Shown: positions 18,447-26,617, counted from the first letter of the stretch. The stretch: DNA of 64,000 nt from Bacteroides acidifaciens (GCF_024623065.1 NZ_JANJZR010000002.1:1-64000), one strand, 5' to 3'. A program made the numbers and translations. The notes: generated by a model from the sequence alone, not told the origin.

Positions 18447-19463
18447 TCAAAACTCAACCAAGATACGGAACACCTTTCCCGGATTAGCCGCCCATTCCTG
18501 CATAGCGTCCAAAGCCCCTTCCGGTTGGGCTATCTTCGAAATCAGTTCTTCTACCGGACAATCCCCTTCTTTCATATAATTGATTACGGCACGGAAATCT
18601 GCCGGCAACGCATTTCTCGAACCACGGATATCCAGTTCTTTCTGTACGAAAAACTTCGTCTGGAAAGCCACCTCGCTCTTGGCATAGCCAATGCAAACCA
18701 CACGCCCCGTGAATCCGACTTCGTCCACTGCCATTACATAAGTGACCGGACTGCCGACAGCTTCAATCACCACATCAGCACCGAATCCTTCCGTTATTTC
18801 CTGCATCCGCTCGTGTACATTTTCTGTCTTAGAGTTAACCACATAAGATGCACCGACCTTCTTCGCCAGTTCCAGTTTGTCGTCATCCAAATCGACAGCA
18901 ATGACCGTTGCTCCTCTCAAAGCAGCACGTACAATGGCACCGATACCGATCATACCGCAACCAATAACCATCACAAACTCATTGTCAATTACCTGCGCAC
19001 GAGATACCGCATGAAATCCGACACTCATCGGCTCAATCAACGCACAATCGCGCGGAGAGATATTACCAGCCGGAATAATCTTTGTCCAAGGCAATACGGC
19101 ATATTCGCACATCACTCCATTGCGCTGTACGCCTAACGTTTCATTATGCTCACAGGCATTGACACGGCCATTGCGACAAGAAGCACATTTACCACAGTTG
19201 GTATATGGATTCAATGTCACGTTCATCCCTTTTTCGAAGCCTGCCGGAACATCCGGACCGATTTCCTCAATCACTGCTCCCACCTCATGCCCCGGGATTA
19301 CCGGCAACTTCACCATCGGGTTACGTCCCAAAAAGGTATTCAGGTCAGAGCCGCAGAAACCAACATACTTGATTCTTACTAATACTTCACCGGCACCAAC
19401 GGTCGGTTTTTCCAGTTCAACCACCTTCATTTCGGAGGGGTTGACAATTTGAACTGCTTTCAT
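18447..19463 (-). CDS. Zinc-dependent medium-chain dehydrogenase, probable L-galactonate 5-dehydrogenase
   Basis: Medium-chain alcohol/polyol dehydrogenase of 338 residues. Catalytic zinc ligands Cys37 (GFCGSD) and His59-Glu60 (PGHE). Structural zinc cysteines are at 90, 93, 96 and 104. The NAD(P) site is around 165-175 (VIGCGMIGIG). Together with the lactonase-like amidohydrolase and the aldo/keto reductase next to it, the set matches the L-galactose pathway described in Bacteroides vulgatus, where this enzyme type oxidises L-galactonate to D-tagaturonate. By sequence alone it could also be another sorbitol/galactitol-type dehydrogenase, so the substrate is inference from the three-gene context. 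Last gene of the 21407-18447 unit, 69 bp after the amidohydrolase. Confidence 0.72.
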   Translation of the reverse strand: MKAVQIVNPSEMKVVELEKPTVGAGEVLVRIKYVGFCGSDLNTFLGRNPMVKLPVIPGHEVGAVIEEIGPDVPAGFEKGMNVTLNPYTNCGKCASCRNGRVNACEHNETLGVQRNGVMCEYAVLPWTKIIPAGNISPRDCALIEPMSVGFHAVSRAQVIDNEFVMVIGCGMIGIGAIVRAALRGATVIAVDLDDDKLELAKKVGASYVVNSKTENVHERMQEITEGFGADVVIEAVGSPVTYVMAVDEVGFTGRVVCIGYAKSEVAFQTKFFVQKELDIRGSRNALPADFRAVINYMKEGDCPVEELISKIAQPEGALDAMQEWAANPGKVFRILVEF

Positions 19464-19532
19464 TGGATATGTTTAATAAATAAGTTTATTAATCGATTAC
19501 TTTATAGCCTTTCCTATTTAAGACACCCCTCC

Positions 19533-20456
19533 CTATTCAGACATATTCTTGATGTAAGGCAGCACGGGAAGGTCTGTAAAGCCATAGAAGTGCCGGGCAT
19601 TTTCTCCCAGGAAAAGCGCTTTTTCCTTCTCTGACAATTCAGGCGATTTCAGCACAAAGTCATAGGACATCTTGTAGGTGATGGCCGTAATAGTACGCGG
19701 ATAATCCGAACCCCACATCAGCTTCTCCATCCCTACCAATTCTGCCGCTTCACGAATAGCCCTAACCGCGCCTTTGAAGGGATAGAACTCGTCATTGAAC
19801 AGCCACGTGATTCCTCCGGATTCAATCATTACATTCGGGTGACGTGCCAACTTTATCTGTTCGAGCCAATCCGGCAACGTGACCATCCCGAAATGTCCGA
19901 TAGCTATCCTCAGCCGGGGACATTCTTGAATTATCTCTTCCATTTCAGGAACTTGTGTCGCCCCATCCGCCAAATCAATGGAAAGCATCACATTCCGCTC
20001 CTCCATATAGTGGAACATCTGCATCATCTCCCAGCTATTCAGCATCACCCTGCCCGCTCTCAGCAACAGACGATGTGCGGGAATCTTGATAGCCTTAAAG
20101 CCTTTGGCTATAAGTGTCTTTGCCTGTTCCAGAAATCCCGGTTTACGAAACTCACACATTCCGCATACAAAGAAACGATTGGGATAACGGGCAACAACCT
20201 CGGCTAAATATTCGTTCTGTATGCCATCAATAAATTCCTGCGTAATGACAGCGGCAGACACTTGCGCATAGTCCATATTCGACAAAAAGACCTCCGCACT
20301 ATTCACTCCGTCTATCATAAAAGGTGGAACCATCTGCCGGATTTCTCCCATAAACAACGAACGGCCGTTTTCAAGCGTTCGGATAGGGAGTCCATCTACG
20401 ACTGTATCCTGCCGTAACCACAGATGAGCATGTGCATCAATAATTGTGTAGTCCAT
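19533..20456 (-). CDS. Amidohydrolase-2 family protein, probable L-galactono-lactonase
   Basis: TIM-barrel metal hydrolase of 307 residues in the group (COG3618-type) that includes sugar-lactone hydrolases. The HxH metal motif is His9/His11 (IDAHAHLW), a conserved His lies in IAIGHFG (about residue 186), and a metal Asp in WGSDYPR (about 240). No signal peptide, cytoplasmic. Neighbours on both sides complete an aldose-oxidation route: the reductase upstream would make the lactone and the zinc dehydrogenase downstream would act on the acid. The spacing to the reductase gene is only 18 bp. An L-fucono- or L-rhamnono-lactonase is the main alternative. Confidence 0.7.
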   Translation of the reverse strand: MDYTIIDAHAHLWLRQDTVVDGLPIRTLENGRSLFMGEIRQMVPPFMIDGVNSAEVFLSNMDYAQVSAAVITQEFIDGIQNEYLAEVVARYPNRFFVCGMCEFRKPGFLEQAKTLIAKGFKAIKIPAHRLLLRAGRVMLNSWEMMQMFHYMEERNVMLSIDLADGATQVPEMEEIIQECPRLRIAIGHFGMVTLPDWLEQIKLARHPNVMIESGGITWLFNDEFYPFKGAVRAIREAAELVGMEKLMWGSDYPRTITAITYKMSYDFVLKSPELSEKEKALFLGENARHFYGFTDLPVLPYIKNMSE

Positions 20457-20474
20457 GTTTGGATGATTTCTTAT

Positions 20475-21407
20475 TTATGAGTTTGCCCAACTTACGCGTT
20501 TCTGCTCTCCGATGATGTCCTGCACTTCCCGAACGAGTTCCCAATCAACCGGTTCTTCGATAAAGGCGATGTTCTTTTTCACATTCTCCGGATTGGTCGT
20601 ACTGAACAAAGTGGTAGCAATGCGAGGATTGCTGACAGAGAATTGCATGGCAAGTTTCTCAATCGGATAGTTTTTCGCTTTGCAATGTTCCATTGCTTTG
20701 CGACAAGCCTCTACTAAAGACTTTGGAGCCGGATGCCAAGCGGGAACACCCCGTTCGCTCAAAAGTCCCATTGAAAGCGGCGAAGCATTGATTACACCTA
20801 TTTCTTTAGATTCAAAGTAATCCAGGAAGTCAGCCAGTTTATCATCGCACAGGCAATAATGGCAGAAACTAAGGACAGATTCAACCGTACCGTTTGGAGA
20901 ATGGTCGATGACCCATTTCAGATTCTCCAGTTGCAAGTCGGTGATTCCGACATGACCTACGACACCTTTCTCACGCAATTCCACCAAAGCCGGCAGCGTT
21001 TCGTTCACCACCTGATTCAAATCGGCAAATTCAATATCGTGCACATTTATCAAGTCGATAAAGTCTATGTTCAAGCGTTCCATACTCTCATATACACTCT
21101 CGGTAGCACGCTTGGCAGAGTAATCCCACAGGTTCACTCCATCCTTTCCATAACGTCCCACTTTGGTAGAAAGGTAATAACGGTCGCGAGGAAGCTCTTT
21201 CAGTGCCTTTCCCAGCACTGTTTCCGCTTTATAATGTCCGTAATAAGGAGACACATCGATAAAGTTCATCCCCGCTTCAACAGCAATAAACACAGCCTGG
21301 ATGCCTTCTTTTTCTTTCAAATCATGGAAAACTCCCCCTAAGGAAGAAGCTCCGAAACTAAGAGAGGAAACTTTCATCCCCGTCTTTCCGATTTCATGGT
21401 ATTGCAT
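20475..21407 (-). CDS. Aldo/keto reductase, probable L-galactose dehydrogenase
   Basis: Aldo/keto reductase of 310 residues, counted from the ATG at 21405-21407. A longer frame starts with TTG at 21491 but adds 28 non-family residues and crosses the likely promoter. The AKR tetrad is present: Asp51 and Tyr56 (FIDVSPYYG), Lys82 (STKVG) and His123 (NVHDIE). The MQYHEIGKTGMKVSSLSFG beginning is typical of the L-galactose / D-threo-aldose dehydrogenase group. The expected reaction is L-galactose to L-galactono-lactone with NAD. L-fucose or D-arabinose are possible other substrates. First gene of the operon, divergent from a LacI regulator. -7 box at 21439-21446. Confidence 0.75.
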   Translation of the reverse strand: MQYHEIGKTGMKVSSLSFGASSLGGVFHDLKEKEGIQAVFIAVEAGMNFIDVSPYYGHYKAETVLGKALKELPRDRYYLSTKVGRYGKDGVNLWDYSAKRATESVYESMERLNIDFIDLINVHDIEFADLNQVVNETLPALVELREKGVVGHVGITDLQLENLKWVIDHSPNGTVESVLSFCHYCLCDDKLADFLDYFESKEIGVINASPLSMGLLSERGVPAWHPAPKSLVEACRKAMEHCKAKNYPIEKLAMQFSVSNPRIATTLFSTTNPENVKKNIAFIEEPVDWELVREVQDIIGEQKRVSWANS

Positions 21408-21438
21408 ACTTTTAGGTTTTAAATCATTTTGTATGCGA

Positions 21439-21446
21439 CAAAAATA
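21439..21446 (-). promoter_or_regulatory. Promoter -7 element of the L-galactose operon
   Basis: TATTTTTG on the minus strand fits TAnnTTTG, 31 bp before the ATG at 21407. No matching -33 element is visible. Confidence 0.5.
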
Positions 21447-21490
21447 GGTCAGTAATAGTTTCAGTGCAGCAGAAAGCAGTCGAAAAACCA

Positions 21491-21506
21491 ACGTAACGGT
21501 TTACGT
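21491..21506. promoter_or_regulatory. Palindromic operator candidate for the LacI-family regulator
   Basis: ACGTAACGGTTTACGT has perfect 6-bp arms (ACGTAA / TTACGT) around CGGT. The even-spaced palindrome with a central CG fits LacI-family operators. It lies in the 178-bp divergent region, 79 bp before the regulator ATG and 45 bp upstream of the -7 box of the L-galactose operon, so one site could serve both directions. Confidence 0.5.
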
Positions 21507-21585
21507 AAAAAATATGGTTCTTTATGTTCTTATTTTCTATAAATGTACTTTCTTTGTAAAAAGAATCTAAGTTGCAGACTTTCAA

Positions 21586-22608
21586 ATGGACAACCGGAAA
21601 CATACTTCATTAAAAGATCTCGCCCAAGCATTGGGGGTGTCGATTCCTACTGTATCCAGGGCACTAAAGGATAGTCCGGAAATCAGCCGTGAACTTTGCG
21701 CCAAAGCAAAGGCACTGGCTAAAGAGATGAACTACCGCCCCAACCCTTTTGCCATGAGCCTGCGGAAAAATGCACCGCGCATCATCGGAGTAGTAGTTCC
21801 GGATATCGTTACCCATTTCTTCGCTTCTATCCTGAACGGGATAGAAAACATGGCTATCGCCAACGGATACTTTGTGATTATCACGACCTCGCATGAGTCT
21901 TACGAGCACGAAAAGCGGAACATCGAGAATCTGGTCAATATGCGTGTGGAAGGTATTATCGCCTGTCTGTCTCAAGAAACAACCGATTTCTCCCACATCT
22001 CCGCCTTGAAAGACATCAATATGCCCCTTATCCTGTTCGACCGTGTTTGCCTGACAGACCGGTTTTCTTCGGTCGTAGCGGATGGGGCACAATCAGCGCA
22101 AATGGCAACACAACATCTGTTGGATAATGGAAGTAAACGGGTAGCCTTTATCGGTGGAGCCAATCATCTGGATATTGTAAAGAGAAGAAAGCACGGCTAT
22201 CTGGAAGCCTTGCGTGAGAATCGTATTCCTATTGAAAAGGAATTAGTCGTCTGCCGTAAGATTGATTATGAGGAAGGTAAGATTGCCACTGAGACATTAC
22301 TGTCTCTCCCCCAGCCACCCGATGCCATTCTTGCGATGAATGATACATTGGCTTTCGCAGCTATGGAAGTTATCAAGAGCCATGGTCTCCGGATTCCGGA
22401 TGATGTAGCAATTATCGGATATACGGACGAACAGCATGCTAATTATGTGGAGCCCAAATTATCTGCCGTGTCTCATCAGACCTATAAAATGGGGGAAGCA
22501 GCCTGCCAATTATTGATTGAACAGATTAAAGGAGATAAGACTATCAAGCAGGTGACGATTCCGACACATTTGCAGATTAGGGAGAGTAGTATTAAACCAC
22601 TACGTTAA
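21586..22608 (+). CDS. LacI-family transcriptional regulator
   Basis: LacI/GalR-type regulator of 340 residues. The N-terminal helix-turn-helix is at about residues 8-30 (LKDLAQALGVSIPTVSRAL), followed by a hinge and a periplasmic-binding-like effector domain (from about 60, IIGVVVPDIV...). Divergently transcribed from the aldo/keto reductase gene, so it probably controls the L-galactose operon, with a pathway sugar or acid as effector (inference). A palindrome at 21491-21506 is the best operator candidate. Its TAA stop overlaps the stop of the convergent ATPase gene by four bases (22605-22608). Confidence 0.88.
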   Translation: MDNRKHTSLKDLAQALGVSIPTVSRALKDSPEISRELCAKAKALAKEMNYRPNPFAMSLRKNAPRIIGVVVPDIVTHFFASILNGIENMAIANGYFVIITTSHESYEHEKRNIENLVNMRVEGIIACLSQETTDFSHISALKDINMPLILFDRVCLTDRFSSVVADGAQSAQMATQHLLDNGSKRVAFIGGANHLDIVKRRKHGYLEALRENRIPIEKELVVCRKIDYEEGKIATETLLSLPQPPDAILAMNDTLAFAAMEVIKSHGLRIPDDVAIIGYTDEQHANYVEPKLSAVSHQTYKMGEAACQLLIEQIKGDKTIKQVTIPTHLQIRESSIKPLR

Positions 22609-23777
22609 TATACAAACCCGAACATCCATAACGGAATAATATTTCTCATGCCATATTCGATGTCATCTTTCACGATATAAGCATTTTCCACATCCCGTAC
22701 CTGCTTCTGCGTCTTATTTTTACCCCCTATTTCAAAAGTATAATCGCCTATCGAGAAATCGGAAACTGAAGAAGTTACAATAGGATAAGTTGCTTTCATG
22801 GTAGAAAAGAATACAGTTTCCCGTATATTTCCAATATCAGGCACATTGTTGGCAAGAGCATAAGCCAAATTCGTATTATTCAAATAAACCTTGTCCACTT
22901 TCCCCAACAGCCTGATACCTTCCGTATCCGAACGAAGTTGGTTAATCATACCGGCTTTCTCCAAATAGCACATAAGATCAGAAACCGTGTTTCTATTTAT
23001 ATCAAGCAATGTAGCCAATTTAGTAAAGTTAGGTTTGAAAGGAACACTTTTTGCTATAATATACAGCAGCTTTTTTATTTTTTGCGCAGTAGTTATATTC
23101 ATCTTGGCAAACGTAGGTATATCATTTTCCAAAGTCTGGTTTACAATACTTTGTAACCGTATAAAATAACCTTTTTCCTTAAAGAAAGGATAAAAGCCTT
23201 GTTGCAGATACTCTTTGAATAATTGAAGAGGGCGCTCTTTGTCATAAGGGAAATCGACCTTATGATTTAATACGTCTTCCAAAGAATAAACAGGCAGATG
23301 ATATCCACGAGATATAGCTAGAAACTCACGAAAAGACAGCCCGGTCATACGATATTCCAACTTTCTACGACTCAAGTCCGTTTCTCCCGTCTCTAACTCT
23401 AATATGGAAGACCCGGTATATACTACTTGTAATGCGGGAATCAAATCGTATATATTTTTTATTTCCCGAGCCCATCCGTTATATTTATGAATCTCATCAA
23501 TATAGAGTTTCTTCCCACCATGTTGATAAAATTCCATAGCTAAATCAACAAGTTTATGTTCAGTAAAATACAAATCATCAGCAGTGACAAACAAAGTTTC
23601 ATCAACGTTATCATATAACTTGATATGTTGCAAAAGCATAGTTGTCTTACCAATGCCTCTAGCACCCAAAATCGCAATTAAACGGCTATCCCATTCTATT
23701 TGGTCGTGAAGATATCGTACAAATTCTGTTGATGTACTGTTAAGCAACATCCTAAATGTTCTATAAAGCGTATCCAT
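22605..23777 (-). CDS. AAA_14/DUF4143-type ATPase
   Basis: ATP-binding protein of 390 residues with Walker A GARGIGKTT (about residues 37-45) and a Walker B KLYIDEIH. The C-terminal half has the DUF4143 pattern (winged-helix-like NRNTVSDLMCYLEKAG, then a nuclease-fold-like end). The family is abundant in Bacteroidetes and its function is unknown. The start is set at the ATG at 23775-23777. A longer frame from 23918 would run through the -7 box (23804-23811) and the palindrome at 23821. The family often shows presence/absence variation between strains. Confidence 0.78.
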   Translation of the reverse strand: MDTLYRTFRMLLNSTSTEFVRYLHDQIEWDSRLIAILGARGIGKTTMLLQHIKLYDNVDETLFVTADDLYFTEHKLVDLAMEFYQHGGKKLYIDEIHKYNGWAREIKNIYDLIPALQVVYTGSSILELETGETDLSRRKLEYRMTGLSFREFLAISRGYHLPVYSLEDVLNHKVDFPYDKERPLQLFKEYLQQGFYPFFKEKGYFIRLQSIVNQTLENDIPTFAKMNITTAQKIKKLLYIIAKSVPFKPNFTKLATLLDINRNTVSDLMCYLEKAGMINQLRSDTEGIRLLGKVDKVYLNNTNLAYALANNVPDIGNIRETVFFSTMKATYPIVTSSVSDFSIGDYTFEIGGKNKTQKQVRDVENAYIVKDDIEYGMRNIIPLWMFGFVY

Positions 23778-23803
23778 AATCCATTGTTTATTAATGATGT
23801 AGG

Positions 23804-23811
23804 CAAATATA
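23804..23811 (-). promoter_or_regulatory. Promoter -7 element of the AAA_14 gene
   Basis: TATATTTG on the minus strand, 26 bp before the ATG. The region where a -33 element would lie is occupied by the long palindrome at 23821-23868. Confidence 0.5.
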
Positions 23812-23820
23812 AGATAAATT

Positions 23821-23868
23821 GCCGAATAAAAACAGCACTTTTCGTTAAAAGTGCTGTTTTTATTCGGC
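23821..23868. terminator. Perfect 22-bp-arm palindrome, terminator or operator
   Basis: Arms 23821-23842 (starting GCCGAATAAAAACAGCAC) and 23847-23868 are perfect complements around CGTT. The core CAGCAC...GTGCTG followed by TTTTT looks like a bidirectional intrinsic terminator, but the arms extend well beyond the usual length and overlie the -33 zone of the AAA_14 promoter. Confidence 0.65.
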
Positions 23869-23889
23869 AAAATTGTCTTCTTGAGTAAA

Positions 23890-23927
23890 AAAGAGGTATT
23901 GTATCTATTACGATACAATACCTCTTT
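23890..23927 (-). terminator. Intrinsic terminator of the glyQS-FKBP unit
   Basis: Perfect 16-bp arms AAAGAGGTATTGTATC (23890-23905) and GATACAATACCTCTTT (23912-23927) with a six-base loop. On the minus strand the stem runs into TTTTTTAC. It lies 23 bp after the stop of the FKBP-like gene. Confidence 0.85.
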
Positions 23928-23949
23928 ATCCTCATTATATTATATAAGA

Positions 23950-24516
23950 CTATCTATCTACAATCTTATCTAACTTTACATTATAGACTAATGCAGAATA
24001 TGCCTGTAAAGATCCATCACTACCGGTACCGGAACCATAACCACTTTGATATGGAATATATAATGTCCAGAAATCACCTGCTTTCATATGAACCAATGTA
24101 TAAGACCAGCCGGAAATTACACCATCCAAAGAAAACTCTGCAGGGGAATCAAACTCTGTCGGCTCTGTGCCGGTGAAAGTCTGCTGAACTACATCTCCAT
24201 TCAAATAAGACATACGATAATAGGCACTGATAGTAGAAGTATATACAGGAGACTCTGTTCCATCCCCGTCTTGTATCTTCTTTACATATATCTTTTGATT
24301 ATTGGTCAAATCTGTAAAGGCATAGAGTCTCTCCTTTTCATCTGTAACTGCTATGCTGCCATTTTGTTGCCCAGCATATACATTCGCTATAGAGTCGATA
24401 AATGCCTCACTACGTGCCTGCCAATTATCATACTTGCCAACTTCTTCCGTTTCACTACAAGCCGTGAACGTCAAAGCCAGTAATACTAAGGAGAATAAAT
24501 AGATCTTTTTACTCAT
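23950..24516 (-). CDS. FKBP-type peptidyl-prolyl isomerase-like lipoprotein
   Basis: Lipoprotein of 188 residues (TFTACS, Cys20). The C-terminal half shows the FKBP pattern: YYRMSYLNGDVVQQTF, FDSPAEFSLDGVISGW, LVHMKAGDFWTLYIPYQSGYG. It would act on folding of exported proteins at the envelope. Some active-site aromatic positions are hard to verify by eye, so catalytic activity is not certain. It starts 11 bp after the glycyl-tRNA synthetase stop, so the two genes probably form an operon, closed by the terminator at 23890-23927. Confidence 0.75.
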   Translation of the reverse strand: MSKKIYLFSLVLLALTFTACSETEEVGKYDNWQARSEAFIDSIANVYAGQQNGSIAVTDEKERLYAFTDLTNNQKIYVKKIQDGDGTESPVYTSTISAYYRMSYLNGDVVQQTFTGTEPTEFDSPAEFSLDGVISGWSYTLVHMKAGDFWTLYIPYQSGYGSGTGSDGSLQAYSALVYNVKLDKIVDR

Positions 24517-24527
24517 TCGTCAAAGGT

Positions 24528-26069
24528 TTATTGTAAAGTTTTCAATAGAGAAGTGATGCTTACTCTGTCTGCGATGATGTTATTCAGTTCAGAGATAGCT
24601 ACACGCTCTTGTTGCATGGTATCGCGGTTACGCAATGTCACGCAGTTATCTTCTAATGTTTGATGATCAACTGTCACACAGTACGGAGTACCGATAGCAT
24701 CCTGACGGCGATAACGCTTACCGATACTATCCTTTTCATCATATTGGCAATGGAAGTGGAACTTCAGGTCGTCGATAATCTCACGAGCCTTTTCAGGCAG
24801 ACCGTCTTTCTTCACCAACGGCATAACTGCCAGCTTCACCGGAGCCAAAGCAGCAGGCAATTTCAACACTACGCGGCTTTCACCATTTTCCAGCTGCTCT
24901 TCGCAATAAGCTGCGCTCATGATGCTAAGGAACATACGGTCGACACCGATAGAAGTTTCGATTACGTACGGAGTATAAGACTCGTTCAGTTCCGGATCGA
25001 AATATTTGATGCTCTTGCCGGAGAACTTCTCATGTTGAGACAAGTCGAAGTTAGTACGCGAGTGAATACCTTCCACTTCTTTGAATCCGAACGGCATCAG
25101 GAATTCGATATCAGTAGCGGCATTTGCGTAGTGAGCCAGTTTATCGTGATCGTGATAACGATAGCTTGCATCACCGAAGCCAAGAGCCTTATGCCATTTC
25201 AGACGGATTTCTTTCCATTTCTTGAACCAGTCAAGTTCAGTTCCCGGTTTTACAAAGAACTGCATTTCCATCTGTTCGAACTCACGCATACGGAAGATGA
25301 ACTGACGGGCAACGATCTCGTTACGGAAAGCCTTACCAATCTGTGCGATACCGAAAGGAACTTTCATACGACCAGTCTTCTGTACATTGAGGTAGTTTAC
25401 AAAAATACCCTGTGCAGTTTCCGGACGAAGATAAATCTTCATAGAACCGTCAGCAGTAGACCCCATTTCAGTAGAGAACATCAGGTTAAACTGACGAACT
25501 TCCGTCCAGTTCTTCGTACCGGAAATCGGACATACGATTTCTTCATCAACGATAATCTGGCGAAGTTCTTCCAGATTACCGTCGTTCAGAGCTTTAGCAA
25601 AGCGAGTGTGAAGTGCGTCACGCTTTGCCTGATGCTCCAATACACGTCCGTTGGTAGAACGGAATTGAGCCTCATCAAAAGATTCGCCGAATCTCTTGGC
25701 AGCTTTCGCTACTTCTTTATTGATTTTCTCGTCATACTTTGCCAACTGATCTTCGATCAACACGTCAGCACGATAACGTTTCTTAGAGTCTTTATTGTCA
25801 ATCAAAGGGTCATTGAATGCGTCAACGTGTCCGGAAGCCTTCCAGATAGTAGGGTGCATAAAGATGGCAGAGTCGATACCGACAATGTTTTCGTGCAACA
25901 GCACCATGCTGTCCCACCAGTATTTCTTGATGTTATTTTTCAATTCAACGCCCATCTGACCGTAGTCATACACAGCGCCTAGTCCGTCGTAGATATCGCT
26001 CGAAGGGAATACGAAACCATACTCTTTGCAATGCGATACAAGCTTCTTAAAAACGTCTTCTTGTGCCAT
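24528..26069 (-). CDS. glyQS: Glycyl-tRNA synthetase, single-chain class II type
   Basis: Glycine-tRNA ligase of 513 residues, the homodimeric form found in Bacteroidetes, archaea and eukaryotes, not the alpha/beta form of Proteobacteria. Start of the family: FKKLVSHCKEYGFVFPSSDIYDG, with GAVYDYGQMGVELKNNIKK next. Class II motif 2 is recognisable in AFRNEIVARQFIFRMREFEQMEMQFF, motif 3 near YVIETSIGVDRM. A C-terminal anticodon-binding domain covers about 410-510. Length and motifs are complete. Possible -7 box at 26122-26129. Upstream is a 0.8-kb repeat-bearing spacer before the divergent parC. Confidence 0.95.
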   Translation of the reverse strand: MAQEDVFKKLVSHCKEYGFVFPSSDIYDGLGAVYDYGQMGVELKNNIKKYWWDSMVLLHENIVGIDSAIFMHPTIWKASGHVDAFNDPLIDNKDSKKRYRADVLIEDQLAKYDEKINKEVAKAAKRFGESFDEAQFRSTNGRVLEHQAKRDALHTRFAKALNDGNLEELRQIIVDEEIVCPISGTKNWTEVRQFNLMFSTEMGSTADGSMKIYLRPETAQGIFVNYLNVQKTGRMKVPFGIAQIGKAFRNEIVARQFIFRMREFEQMEMQFFVKPGTELDWFKKWKEIRLKWHKALGFGDASYRYHDHDKLAHYANAATDIEFLMPFGFKEVEGIHSRTNFDLSQHEKFSGKSIKYFDPELNESYTPYVIETSIGVDRMFLSIMSAAYCEEQLENGESRVVLKLPAALAPVKLAVMPLVKKDGLPEKAREIIDDLKFHFHCQYDEKDSIGKRYRRQDAIGTPYCVTVDHQTLEDNCVTLRNRDTMQQERVAISELNNIIADRVSITSLLKTLQ

Positions 26070-26121
26070 TTTCTTTTCTATATCTATTAATTTGATTTTC
26101 CTTTTTTCGTAAAAAGTGCCA

Positions 26122-26129
26122 CAAAGATA
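26122..26129 (-). promoter_or_regulatory. Promoter -7 element of glyQS
   Basis: TATCTTTG on the minus strand, 52 bp before the ATG. No clear -33 TTTG at 19 bp. Confidence 0.5.
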
Positions 26130-26242
26130 GGGATTTATCTCATAAATAAGACAGGGAGGGTATTAATTTATCTTATTCCTGACCTTCTTCGTCTCATTTT
26201 CATTGTTTGGAGAGTGTTGACGCCTGCTCTTTACGCTTTCAA

Positions 26243-26391
26243 GTATTAATGACTGACGTCACAACTGCCAATGCACAACGTTTCAAGTATTAATACCTGA
26301 TATCCCAACTATTAACAACTGACAGTTCAGCTATTAACAACTGACAACCTCAACTGTTAATACCAGACAATCGGACAATTCGCACCCGACA
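26243..26391. repeat. Seven-unit degenerate direct repeat with 22-bp period
   Basis: Units related to CTATTAACAACTGACA start at 26243, 26265, 26287, 26309, 26331, 26354 and 26376. The copies at 26309 and 26331 are identical over 16 bases. Others match at 11-12 of 16, and the one at 26265 is very worn. Between units there is a six-base linker, mostly of the form TCnCAA. No coding frame. Too short in period and too uniform for a CRISPR array. Confidence 0.65.
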
Positions 26392-26425
26392 CATCCATTC
26401 AAAAGCCACATCCCCCCTTCCACAT

Positions 26426-26510
26426 ACGGATATTACATGCGGATGCTGCATACAGAAAGCTCAATATTGTATGCAAAAACAGCGATACTGCATACAAAAA
26501 CGGCAAAAAA
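26426..26510. repeat. Second phased repeat, 21-bp period
   Basis: TGCATACAGAAAGC (26447), TGTATGCAAAAACAGC (26468) and TGCATACAAAAACGGC (26489) follow each other at exactly 21 bp. A weaker first copy may start near 26426. Neighbouring units form short stems with each other because TGCATAC and GTATGCA alternate. Confidence 0.55.
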
Positions 26511-26533
26511 CGCGGTTTAACCGGCAAAATCTC

Positions 26534-26617
26534 CACAAAGAAAAGAAAAGAAAAGAAAAGAAAAAAGAAAGAAAACATCCTCCCTAACCCTCCTTCGGAA
26601 GGAATGAGGAAGGAGGG
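26534..26617. repeat. GAAAA simple repeat and CCCTCCTTC/GGAAGGAGGG palindrome
   Basis: A run of AAAAG units (about 26537-26576) is followed by CCCTCCTTC (26588-26596) and GGAAGGAGGG (26608-26617), an inverted pair similar to the palindromes inside the element at 12214-12427. The rest of the 26070-26865 spacer holds only promoter-like boxes. Confidence 0.5.

Noticed and set aside
20475..21491. Longer aldo/keto reductase starting at 21491
   Set aside because: The first codon would be TTG and the added 28 residues are not family-like and cover the -7 box at 21439. The ATG at 21407 gives the normal N-terminus.
24660..25982. 440-residue plus-strand frame opposite glyQS
   Set aside because: It is the antisense shadow of a complete, well-recognised synthetase gene. 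Its sequence has no domain or signal features.
26243..26391. Possible CRISPR array from the regular repeats
   Set aside because: The period is only 22 bp, there are no distinct spacers, the units are degenerate, and no cas genes are in the window.
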